Below, one piece after another: positions 24,812 to 32,002 of a stretch of 34,955 bases of DNA; positions within the stretch are counted from its first letter, which is position 1, and each line of letters starts with the position of its first letter. The DNA is taken from NCBI GenBank assembly GCA_937142855.1, contig CAKZQZ010000007.1, positions 1 through 34,955 of the forward strand, in the 5' to 3' direction. Origin of the DNA: an uncultured Alphaproteobacteria bacterium. Its GTDB lineage: Bacteria; Pseudomonadota; Alphaproteobacteria; Puniceispirillales; Marisalimonadaceae. A program made the position numbers and the translations under genes. The notes below the pieces were generated by a model. The model was given only the letters and a program-made list of their open reading frames with translations. It had not been told where the DNA came from and did not search any database.

Positions 24812-24922
24812 TTATTTCCCCCATATGTATTAAAATTGTCAACTATATTATTCTTTTAGTACTTTGTTTAAAAGGTAGAAATTGTTTTAATCATCCATAA
24901 AAACCTATTTTTTTTGTATATT

Positions 24923-24938
24923 TGTTACATTGTGTTAC
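24923..24938 (+). promoter_or_regulatory. Direct repeat, candidate response-regulator operator
   Basis: TGTTAC occurs at 24923-24928 and again at 24933-24938, ten bases centre to centre, which is one helical turn. OmpR/PhoB-type regulators bind tandem direct repeats with 10-11-base spacing, and such a regulator is encoded 33 bases downstream. The same repeat is about 110 bases upstream of the divergent gtsA-like start. Two copies of a 6-mer in this 159-base region could be chance. Confidence 0.45.
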
Positions 24939-24970
24939 TAAAGAACGTGAAACTGATTTGAGTATTTACA

Positions 24971-25711
24971 GTGCCGATTCAAAAAATTTTAGTAGTTGAA
25001 GACGATTTAGACATGCAGGAAATGATAGTATCTTTTTTGCAAAAAAATGGCTATATGGTCTCAGCCGCAAAAAATGCGATAGAACTTTCAAAACAAATCA
25101 AATCAAATAAAACAGATCTAATTTTACTAGATGTTATGCTTGGTGATGATAACGGTATAAATTTATGTAAACAAATACGTAAAGAAAATAATATTCCTAT
25201 AATAATAGTTTCTGCTTTGTCTGCTGATCAAGACCGTTTGCAAGGTTTTGAAGTAGGAGCAGACGACTACATTAGCAAACCATTTAATCCACAAATATTA
25301 CTTGCTAAAATAAAAGCTATTCTTAAAAGGGGGACAAAGATAGCGTCGCTAGCATATAGAAGAAATACAAAAAGTTATCATTTTGATGAATGGATTTATG
25401 ATGGAAAAAAAGATATCATTATATCTCCTTCAGGCTTTCAAGTTTCTTTATCTCAAAAGGAAACTAAAATATTAAAAGTTTTTTTAGCTAACAGCCATAT
25501 AGCTCTATCAAGAGAAGAAATAGCTAATGCGATAGATGATACAAGGGAACAAGAAAAAGCTCTTGATAATTTGGAGAGCAGAGCAATTGACGTACTTGTT
25601 GGAAGACTAAGAACTAAAATTGAAAAAGATACAAAAAAACCTTCGCTTATTAAAACAGAAAGAGGTGTTGGGTATATATTTTCATGTGAAGTTATAACAA
25701 AAGATGAATAA
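24971..25711 (+). CDS. OmpR-family response regulator, GltR-like
   Basis: 246 residues. The receiver domain (1-~120) has the acidic pair D11-D12 in VVEDDLD, the phosphoacceptor D54 in LLDVML, S81 at the usual Thr/Ser site and K103 in SKPFNP. The second half (~130-240) is an OmpR-type winged-helix DNA-binding domain, with LSQKETKILKVF, DVLVGRLRTKIE and IKTERGVGYIF. The start is GTG with only a weak upstream signal. It overlaps the kinase gene by eight bases and lies divergent to the sugar-uptake run, the arrangement expected of the local regulator, similar to GltR in Pseudomonas which controls the gts glucose operon. That equivalence rests on context. Confidence 0.9.
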   Translation: MPIQKILVVEDDLDMQEMIVSFLQKNGYMVSAAKNAIELSKQIKSNKTDLILLDVMLGDDNGINLCKQIRKENNIPIIIVSALSADQDRLQGFEVGADDYISKPFNPQILLAKIKAILKRGTKIASLAYRRNTKSYHFDEWIYDGKKDIIISPSGFQVSLSQKETKILKVFLANSHIALSREEIANAIDDTREQEKALDNLESRAIDVLVGRLRTKIEKDTKKPSLIKTERGVGYIFSCEVITKDE

Positions 25712-27161
25712 AATATTTAAACTTAAGTCAATTATAACTCAAACTTACTTTATAGTTTTTGTTTCTTTTCTAATGGGAGTTATTATTACTTTTATTTGGA
25801 TTTCTTCTGAAAATAAATGGGAAAAGTTTCTGAGAAACTCATATTCCTCAGGAATATCATTGTATAACAATATTAAGTTTCAAAATAAAATAGACAACAA
25901 AATAAAAATCAAAAAAATTGATGTAAACGATGAAGTAATCTCTAAGGAACAATTAGATTATCATTCTGAAATACCTCTTCCTTATAAATTAACAACTCTT
26001 TCAATCTCTGATTATGGTCAAAAATCAGAAATACAAGAAAAGATAATTTTACACCTTTTATCCAAAAAATTAAGGTATCCAATTTCTAAAATTGAACCTT
26101 TTAATAACTTAGCAGTCGAACAACAATTGGGCAAAGTAATTGAATTAGTGGCAAACTACTGCACAAACCCTATAATATTTATAAAAATCAACCAAGGCTT
26201 TTGGTATCGTATTGATGGCAACAATGTTTGGGGATGCAAGACAGCACCTAACGATAACCGAATGTTATCAATAATACTGTCAGTTATTACTTTGTTTTCA
26301 ATATTTTTTTTAATAAGAAATAATGAGTTAAAATTTAATAATTTTATATTAAATTTAAAAAATAACCTAAAGTCTAAAAAATATAATATGGAACAAGTCA
26401 AGGGACCTTCCGAACTTATAGAGATTAAAAACACATTAGACGGGTTTTTAAATACCCAAAAAGAGAAATTGGAAAAACGATTGATGGTATTATCTTCAAT
26501 TAGCCATGATATTGGAACACCTGCTACAAAGTTAAAATTAAGGACATCATTAATTGAAGATAAAAACTTAAAGGAAAAGCTTGAAACAGACATAGATAAT
26601 ATGATTGAAATGATGAATGGCGTACTATCATATACGCGTTCAGAAATGGATTTAGAAGAAGAAATTGAAATTTCATATATTTCTCTAATAGATTCAATAG
26701 TATTTGACTATCAAGATTTAGGGAAAAAAGTTAGTTTTATTAAGCCTGAAGAGAAAAAAATTGGTTTTGCTTCTACTATTTTTACAGGCAATAAAAAAGC
26801 TCGAACCTTACAAGTTAATAAAAATCATCATCTACTTGTGATTGCAAAACCACTCTCACTTCAAAGGGCTATTACAAATTTAATTGAAAATGCTCTTAAA
26901 TATGGAAGAACTGCTACTTTGTCTTTAGAGTTTACATCACAAAATATTACCTTAGTTGTAGAAGATGAAGGTAAGAACGCTTCAGAAGAATTATTAGAAA
27001 CTTTAAAAAAACCTTTTATTAGAGGACAAAATACAGGCTTAACAAAAGGAACTGGACTTGGTTTAACAATAGTACAAACAATAGCTGAACAACATGGAGG
27101 CTACTTGAGTTTTGAAAAATCAAAAGTAGGAATACGTGCTAAATTTATGATAAAAAGGTAA
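25704..27161 (+). CDS. Sensor histidine kinase, GtrS-like
   Basis: 485 residues. Two membrane segments (~13-34 and ~187-204) enclose a ~150-residue periplasmic sensor, followed by a linker, an H-box with H268 in ISSISHDIGTPATKL, and an ATPase domain with N-box NLIENALKYG (392-401), DEGK (421-424) and GTGLGL (449-454). The H-box differs from the usual HDLRTP by having Gly for Arg. The sensor contains two cysteines (C153, C178). The protein is membrane-bound and would phosphorylate the response regulator encoded upstream. In Pseudomonas the corresponding GtrS senses sugar acids such as 2-ketogluconate or 6-phosphogluconate; the ligand here is unknown. Confidence 0.9.
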   Translation: MNKIFKLKSIITQTYFIVFVSFLMGVIITFIWISSENKWEKFLRNSYSSGISLYNNIKFQNKIDNKIKIKKIDVNDEVISKEQLDYHSEIPLPYKLTTLSISDYGQKSEIQEKIILHLLSKKLRYPISKIEPFNNLAVEQQLGKVIELVANYCTNPIIFIKINQGFWYRIDGNNVWGCKTAPNDNRMLSIILSVITLFSIFFLIRNNELKFNNFILNLKNNLKSKKYNMEQVKGPSELIEIKNTLDGFLNTQKEKLEKRLMVLSSISHDIGTPATKLKLRTSLIEDKNLKEKLETDIDNMIEMMNGVLSYTRSEMDLEEEIEISYISLIDSIVFDYQDLGKKVSFIKPEEKKIGFASTIFTGNKKARTLQVNKNHHLLVIAKPLSLQRAITNLIENALKYGRTATLSLEFTSQNITLVVEDEGKNASEELLETLKKPFIRGQNTGLTKGTGLGLTIVQTIAEQHGGYLSFEKSKVGIRAKFMIKR

Positions 27162-27231
27162 GTAATATTTTATTTTTTAATTTTATTCCTTTAGTCAATA
27201 AATATTTAAAACAACCTTAATGGAGAGATAA

Positions 27232-28137
27232 ATGGGAGAAAAAGTAGCTTTTATTGGGTTAGGAGCAATGGGAGGTCCTATGGCTCAAAATATTGTAAAA
27301 AAGGGCACAAACCTGTCTGTATATGATATTGAAAAATCAAAGATGGATCCATTGATCGATTTAGGTTCAACACCAGGGAAATCAATTAAAGACACAATTC
27401 AAAACGCTGAGGTAATTATAACAATGTTACCATCTACTGACAATGTAAGGTCAGTCATTTGTAGTGCTGAAGGCGTTTTATCTTTTGCAAAACCTGGTTC
27501 AATTATTCTAGATATGAGCACTATAGCCCCTACTGGAACAGATGAAGTTTATGATTTGTGCAGACAAAAAGAAGTGGATTTCATAGACGCTCCAGTTGGA
27601 AGATTGGTAAGTCACGCAATATCAGGAGACTCACTTTTTATGGTAGGTTGTGATAATGATGAAGCTTTTAAAAAAGTTGAGCCTTTATTAAATGCCATGG
27701 GTACAACTATTATAAGATGTGGAAAAGTAGGTTCAGGAATAAGAGCAAAAGTTGTAAATAATTTTCAAATCTTAAGTATCGCACAAATTACTGCAGAAGC
27801 TCTAACACTAGCAAAAAAAATTGGATTAGATCTCAATACTTTTAAAGAAGTAAATGCAGGAACAACAGCTAATAATGGACAATTTCATATAAACTTTATG
27901 TCCAAAGTTCTGCAAAATGATATTGAACCAGGATTTACCATCGACCTAGCCCATAAAGATATGGGGTTAGCTATAGAAACGGCAAACAGTTTTAGAGTTG
28001 GTTTACCAGTTGGATCTTCTGTTCAAGCAGTTTATGGGCAAGCTAGATCAGGTAAGTTTGCCAAAAAAGATTTTAGCGCTCTTTTAGATTATGCTTGTGA
28101 AATTGCTGAAGTTAGCCCGCCAAGAATTAAAAGTTGA
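27232..28137 (+). CDS. Beta-hydroxyacid dehydrogenase, YihU/sulfolactaldehyde reductase-like
   Basis: 301 residues. Residues 7-19 hold the NAD(P)-binding FIGLGAMGGPMAQ motif. The substrate motif is DAPVGR (119-124), differing from the DAPVSGG of 3-hydroxyisobutyrate and tartronate semialdehyde reductases, and matching the PVGR I recall for YihU, where Arg binds the sulfonate. The catalytic Lys is K173 in GIRAKVVNN, and the C-terminal IDLAHKDMG and VYGQAR segments also resemble YihU. The likely reaction is interconversion of 3-sulfolactaldehyde and 2,3-dihydroxypropanesulfonate, though other hydroxyacids are possible. GGAGAG is four bases before the ATG. It follows the kinase gene by 70 bases and converges on the SDR-Gfo-ComE-ComD operon. 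Confidence 0.82.
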   Translation: MGEKVAFIGLGAMGGPMAQNIVKKGTNLSVYDIEKSKMDPLIDLGSTPGKSIKDTIQNAEVIITMLPSTDNVRSVICSAEGVLSFAKPGSIILDMSTIAPTGTDEVYDLCRQKEVDFIDAPVGRLVSHAISGDSLFMVGCDNDEAFKKVEPLLNAMGTTIIRCGKVGSGIRAKVVNNFQILSIAQITAEALTLAKKIGLDLNTFKEVNAGTTANNGQFHINFMSKVLQNDIEPGFTIDLAHKDMGLAIETANSFRVGLPVGSSVQAVYGQARSGKFAKKDFSALLDYACEIAEVSPPRIKS

Positions 28138-28153
28138 GGTGAAAATTTCAACT
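28132..28153. terminator. Small dyad spanning two convergent stop codons
   Basis: AGTTGA (28132-28137) pairs with TCAACT (28148-28153) around a 10-base loop. The left arm contains the TGA of the dehydrogenase gene, and the right arm overlaps the TAG of the convergent short-chain dehydrogenase gene. There is no T-run on either side. It could serve as a weak bidirectional terminator, or be chance. Confidence 0.25.
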
Positions 28154-28925
28154 AGACTACAGGGCACAAACCTCCATCTAAATTAATTGCAGTTCCAGTA
28201 ATATAAGCACTCCTATGGGAAGATAAAAAAGCTACTAAGTTTGCATAATCTATTTCTTCTCCAACCTTCCCCATTGGAACTTTTTTTGACATTTCATTAT
28301 AAAGATCTTCTACACTGCCATTACCAGATCTACGATCCCATTGAGCACTTTTGATCAAACCAATGCAAATGGTATTAACTCTAATATTATCCTTAGCATA
28401 TTGATTAGCTAATGATTTAGTTAAATTAATACCTGCAGCTCTGGTTACTGTCGTAGGGAGTGAACCAGCATTGGGAGCTTTACCGCCACCAATTGTAGCA
28501 TTTATAATCACTCCTCCTGAACTAGTTTTCATATGAGGAATAACTAAGCGACACATTCTAATTGTAGACAATAATTTTAAATTTATATCATCTTCCCAGT
28601 TTTTATCAGTTACATCTTCAAACAAAGCTGCAGCAGAGGCGCCAGCATTATTAACTAAAATATCTACTTTCTTAAACTTAGATATAGTCTGTTCAACTAA
28701 ACTTTTACAATCTTCTGCCTTACTAACATCAGCTTTAATTCCTAAAACATCATTCTTAGTTTTTTCTGAAATTATTTTTGCTTTTTCTTTTAAATAATCT
28801 TCTCTTCTACCACAAATAACAACCTTGGCACCTTCTGAAGCAAGAAGTTCTGCAGAAGCATAGCCTAATCCGTCACTACCACCCGTTATAAGGACAACTT
28901 TATTTTTTAAACCTAGATCAAACAT
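28152..28925 (-). CDS. Short-chain dehydrogenase/reductase with altered catalytic residues
   Basis: 257 residues with an SDR Rossmann fold: TGGSDGLG at 14-21, NNAG at 92-95 and the C-terminal ITGTAINLDGG. The classical YxxxK catalytic pair is missing: aligned on the ...LTKSLA helix, the Lys site is R162 and the Tyr site is T158; the preceding Ser site is not an obvious Ser either. Such variants exist as a distinct SDR group annotated as 3-oxoacyl reductases, and may be active by another mechanism or may not be reductases. A Shine-Dalgarno AGGAG is six bases upstream. The gene is the last in the ComD-ComE-Gfo operon, 34 bases after the Gfo gene. Confidence 0.85.
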   Translation of the reverse strand: MFDLGLKNKVVLITGGSDGLGYASAELLASEGAKVVICGRREDYLKEKAKIISEKTKNDVLGIKADVSKAEDCKSLVEQTISKFKKVDILVNNAGASAAALFEDVTDKNWEDDINLKLLSTIRMCRLVIPHMKTSSGGVIINATIGGGKAPNAGSLPTTVTRAAGINLTKSLANQYAKDNIRVNTICIGLIKSAQWDRRSGNGSVEDLYNEMSKKVPMGKVGEEIDYANLVAFLSSHRSAYITGTAINLDGGLCPVV

Positions 28926-28959
28926 CTTCTACTCCTAATTAATAATTGATTAAATTTAG

Positions 28960-30003
28960 TTAAATCGAAATGGATTTTTTATTAACAGCTGAATCTAATA
29001 TAGATAAAGCAACTTTTAAAGTAAGTTCTGCGTCTTCTGAACTAGTAACTGGTTCTACTTTCCTATTTATTACATCTTTAAAATGATTGATTTGAGAAAT
29101 ATAAGGATCAATATTTGAAACGGTAAAATCTTGAGAATATATTTCATCCATCCAATTTTCACCATTATTTTTATATTTCCATATCTTTAGATTTGGAAAT
29201 TCTAGAGATCCTTTAGTGCCTACAATCCTTAGATTATTTTCAATTAAATTTGGTAAATGTATATTTTCTCCCGTAGCCGTTTCCCAAGACCATGGAGATG
29301 TACCAGTGTCAGTAATTAGGAAATTTCCTAATATACCATTGTTAAATTTTAGGTTTGCGGTTACAATATCTTCTTTATTAAAATTATTTACAATATTTGA
29401 AGAAAATGCAGAAACTTCACCTATATCCCCAAAAATAAATCTTAAATAATCAATATCGTGAATAAGGTTTGTGATAACTGGACCCGCAGTCACCTCCTTT
29501 CTCCAACCTGGTATAAAATAATCTTTGTCCTTTCGTAATGCCCACAAGCCAGATAAACCTACAACTTTTCCTAACTCTTCATTTTTAACAATTTCCTTAG
29601 TCTTTAATACTAATGGATAAAACCTTCTTTGATGACCAACCAAAACTTTACATTTGTTCTTAATTGCAGTTTTTGTAATCTCTTGTGCCTCGATTGTAGT
29701 TGCTGCAATTGGCTTTTCTATTAAAATATCTAAGCCAAGCTCCATGGCCGAGATGGCATTTTCACAATGACTAATAGTTGGAGTTGAAATAATAACACCA
29801 TCAACTCGGTTATTTTGTAACAAGTGATTTAAATTTTTAAATAATGGAATATTTTTATCTATACAAAACTTTTGTGCTGGCTCACTTAAATCTACAATTC
29901 CAACTAAATTAATGTCATCTATTTGGTCAATAGCCATTAAATGACGTTTACCAATTGTGCCAATACCAATGATTCCAATGTTAATTATTTTCTTATTAGA
30001 CAT
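28960..30003 (-). CDS. Gfo/Idh/MocA family oxidoreductase
   Basis: 347 residues. The N-terminal Rossmann domain has GIIGIGTIGKRHLMAI at ~12-27, the DGVIISTPTISH loop, and EKPIA near residue 96. The C-terminal alpha/beta domain carries NLIHDIDYLRFIFG, the segment where the family has its catalytic Asp-His pair. Family members oxidise or reduce sugars, inositols and sugar acids with NAD(P); nothing in the sequence points to one substrate. The ATG overlaps the ComE-like stop by one base (TAATG on the minus strand), showing tight translational coupling to the decarboxylase genes, so its substrate is probably a precursor or product of the decarboxylated oxo acid. Confidence 0.88.
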   Translation of the reverse strand: MSNKKIINIGIIGIGTIGKRHLMAIDQIDDINLVGIVDLSEPAQKFCIDKNIPLFKNLNHLLQNNRVDGVIISTPTISHCENAISAMELGLDILIEKPIAATTIEAQEITKTAIKNKCKVLVGHQRRFYPLVLKTKEIVKNEELGKVVGLSGLWALRKDKDYFIPGWRKEVTAGPVITNLIHDIDYLRFIFGDIGEVSAFSSNIVNNFNKEDIVTANLKFNNGILGNFLITDTGTSPWSWETATGENIHLPNLIENNLRIVGTKGSLEFPNLKIWKYKNNGENWMDEIYSQDFTVSNIDPYISQINHFKDVINRKVEPVTSSEDAELTLKVALSILDSAVNKKSISI

Positions 30004-30572
30004 TATGAGTTCATCGAACTCATAAATCTATTTATAGACACTGAACCATCAAAGGAATGCGGAAATACTAATGGTGTAGCTTTGGGTTTACACTTAACAA
30101 CAATAAAAGAAGGACCTTCCTCTTCGTATACAGTTTTCATTATCTTCTCATAACCTTCTTCACTCTTAACCGTATATGAGTTATTTATTCCTGAACCCTT
30201 GGCAATTAATTCTAAATCGGTTTTTCCTGCAGTGGCAGTAGGTTGACTTCCAGTTTCTACATATGACTCGTTATCTAGAACAATCATAGTAAGATTTGAT
30301 ACAGGGTGATTGGCTATAGTAGATATCGAACCAAGGCTCATTAACGTATCGCCATCACCAGTGAATAACAATATTCTATAATTAGGTTTTGCTTTAGCTA
30401 GACCTAAAGCAAATGGAATAGATTGCCCCATAGCACCTATGAAACCAAAATTTCCTACATTATCTCCTGCAGACATTAGGTCCCAGGTAGATGTACCAAT
30501 ACCACTTACAACCCTTAAGTTATCTTTTCTATTCTTTAAAATTTTTTGAACAAACGGTCTTCTTTCAATCAT
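30003..30572 (-). CDS. comE: ThDP-dependent oxo-acid decarboxylase, beta subunit (ComE-like)
   Basis: 189 residues of the C-terminal (pyrophosphate-binding) half of a ThDP decarboxylase. The ThDP/Mg2+ motif starts at GDGDTLM (72-78) and ends near LDNESY (D100, N101), followed by ETGSQPTAT, which is typical of sulfopyruvate and phosphonopyruvate decarboxylases. FGFIGAMGQSIPFALGLA precedes it. Together with the ComD-like subunit it should decarboxylate sulfopyruvate to sulfoacetaldehyde, or a phosphono analogue or another 2-oxo acid; sequence does not distinguish these. It is six bases after the comD-like stop and shares one base with the Gfo start. Low similarity to characterised enzymes in the N-terminal region is expected. 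Confidence 0.82.
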   Translation of the reverse strand: MIERRPFVQKILKNRKDNLRVVSGIGTSTWDLMSAGDNVGNFGFIGAMGQSIPFALGLAKAKPNYRILLFTGDGDTLMSLGSISTIANHPVSNLTMIVLDNESYVETGSQPTATAGKTDLELIAKGSGINNSYTVKSEEGYEKIMKTVYEEEGPSFIVVKCKPKATPLVFPHSFDGSVSINRFMSSMNS

Positions 30573-30578
30573 AATATT

Positions 30579-31118
30579 TTATCCATTTTTGAACTGTTTT
30601 GCCCCAATCATTTTTTGGGATAATAAAACTGCAGCTGAACGGTTAGTATTAAATGCAAATCTAGCGGCCGCATCTACTGTAGATCCAACTTCATCCTTAT
30701 AATCTGCTCTAAAAACTTTAATGTCCATTGCTTCTAAAACTTTGGGCGTCCCTAAACCCATTGGTACTTGCCAAGGAACAAATTCTCCCCACTCACCTCT
30801 CATAGAAACTAAGGTCAAAAAAGGTATACGGCATATATTAGGTAACGCGAGTGCATTTATACAATTTCCAACACCACTAGATTGCATCAATAGAGCACTT
30901 CTTTTTCCACCTGCATACGCACCGCAAGATAGACCAACTCCATCTTGCTCAGTTGTCAAAGTAACCACCTCAATCTCGTTATCTTTTTCACATAAGTTTA
31001 TAAGAGGAGTATGACCAGCATCTGGCACATGAGAAACCATTGTAATATTCAATTCTTTAAAAACTGCGTAAATATCATTACGCCAATCTTTAGTAACTTC
31101 AGCCATAACTTTATCCAT
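30579..31118 (-). CDS. comD: ThDP-dependent oxo-acid decarboxylase, alpha subunit (ComD-like)
   Basis: 179 residues forming the N-terminal pyrimidine-binding half of a ThDP decarboxylase. The activating Glu is E57 in LTTEQDGVGLSCGAYAGG. The KRSALLMQSSGVGNCINAL stretch, about residues 72-90, and VPWQVPMGLGTPKVLEAMDI match the sulfopyruvate decarboxylase alpha subunit family, where these two domains are separate proteins. It is the first gene of the minus-strand operon. The ATG at 31118 has no obvious Shine-Dalgarno sequence; an ATG four codons downstream (31106) is possible. Its divergent neighbour is a short-chain dehydrogenase gene with 125 bases between them. The symbol is a family label and does not prove a role in coenzyme M synthesis. 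Confidence 0.82.
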   Translation of the reverse strand: MDKVMAEVTKDWRNDIYAVFKELNITMVSHVPDAGHTPLINLCEKDNEIEVVTLTTEQDGVGLSCGAYAGGKRSALLMQSSGVGNCINALALPNICRIPFLTLVSMRGEWGEFVPWQVPMGLGTPKVLEAMDIKVFRADYKDEVGSTVDAAARFAFNTNRSAAVLLSQKMIGAKQFKNG

Positions 31119-31195
31119 TTATTAATAATAATTTACATGTTAAATAGTAAATTAAATATTTCAAGTTTATACATTAAATAAGCTTATATATAATT

Positions 31196-31216
31196 TACAA
31201 GATACTATTGTATAAT
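31196..31216 (+). promoter_or_regulatory. Candidate -10 element and operator dyad in divergent region
   Basis: TATAAT at 31211-31216 is a perfect -10 match, 28 bases upstream of the SDR ATG, but no good -35 is present. TACAA (31196-31200) and TTGTA (31208-31212) form a dyad with a 7-base spacer overlapping it. The palindrome ATAAGCTTAT lies at 31178-31187. These are consistent with a regulated divergent promoter, without being strong evidence. Confidence 0.3.
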
Positions 31217-31243
31217 TTCGTAACTAATTAAGGATTTCATCAA

Positions 31244-31990
31244 ATGAATCATAATAAAGATAAAGTAGCCATTGTTACTGGAGCAGCCAAGAACATCGGC
31301 AGAGCCACTTGTGAGGGCTTAGCAAAATTAGGTTATAACGTTTTAGTTCATGCAAACTCAGACCAAAAAGGCGCAGATGAAACTATAAAAATAGTTAAAG
31401 AAACTGGAATACTGACAAGTAGAGTTATTGGAGACCTAACCAAGCCTGAAACTTCTAAAGAGCTTGTTTTTGAGGCTTCGAAATTAGGTAAAGTATCAGT
31501 TCTTGTAAACAACGCATCTCAAAGAGAATTTAATAAATTTGAAGACATGACATTTGATGATTGGCGGTTTGTAATGTCAATCAATCTAGATTCATTATTT
31601 CATACGTGTAAAGCTGCATTGCCAGAGATGAAAAAGAATAGTTGGGGTAGAATTATCAATTTAGGTGGTTTATCTGGTCACATTAGCGCTATTGGCAGGG
31701 CTCATGTTATAACTTCTAAGCTAGCTGTGGTTGGGTTTACCAGGGCTTTGGCTATGGAATATGCAGAAACAGGAATTACTATTAACACTGTAGTTCCAGG
31801 ATTGATTGATACAGTAAGAGGAGCATCAGCTGGAAGCAGTCTAGTACACCCCTCTCACTCCAACCCACCAGTAGGAAGAAAAGGATATCCTGAAGAAGTT
31901 GCTACCATGATATCTAATCTATGTGGTCCAAATTCCGATTTTATTACAGGGCAGACAATACATGTAAATGGTGGTAGTTATTTTTCATAA
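31244..31990 (+). CDS. Short-chain dehydrogenase/reductase lacking the catalytic Tyr and Ser
   Basis: 248 residues of FabG-like SDR fold, with TGAAKNIG (12-19), LVNNAS (87-92) and the C-terminal ITGQTIHVNGG. Aligned on the conserved helix, Lys is kept (K159) but the Tyr site is V155, preceded by H154, and the Ser site is G142 (in NLGGLSG). The AHVITSK stretch confirms this directly in the DNA. An adjacent S144 or H154 might substitute. Otherwise it looks like an intact enzyme, ending at the normal length. AAGGA is nine bases before the ATG. It is divergent from comD and followed, 12 bases on, by a DMT transporter gene. Confidence 0.87.
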   Translation: MNHNKDKVAIVTGAAKNIGRATCEGLAKLGYNVLVHANSDQKGADETIKIVKETGILTSRVIGDLTKPETSKELVFEASKLGKVSVLVNNASQREFNKFEDMTFDDWRFVMSINLDSLFHTCKAALPEMKKNSWGRIINLGGLSGHISAIGRAHVITSKLAVVGFTRALAMEYAETGITINTVVPGLIDTVRGASAGSSLVHPSHSNPPVGRKGYPEEVATMISNLCGPNSDFITGQTIHVNGGSYFS

Positions 31991-32002
31991 TACCAAAACT
32001 AT

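Noticed and set aside
24812-24850. TTGACA (minus strand, 24837-24842) as a -35 box for the gtsA-like gene
   Set aside because: No acceptable -10 hexamer lies 16-18 bases downstream before the ribosome site, so the match is probably chance.
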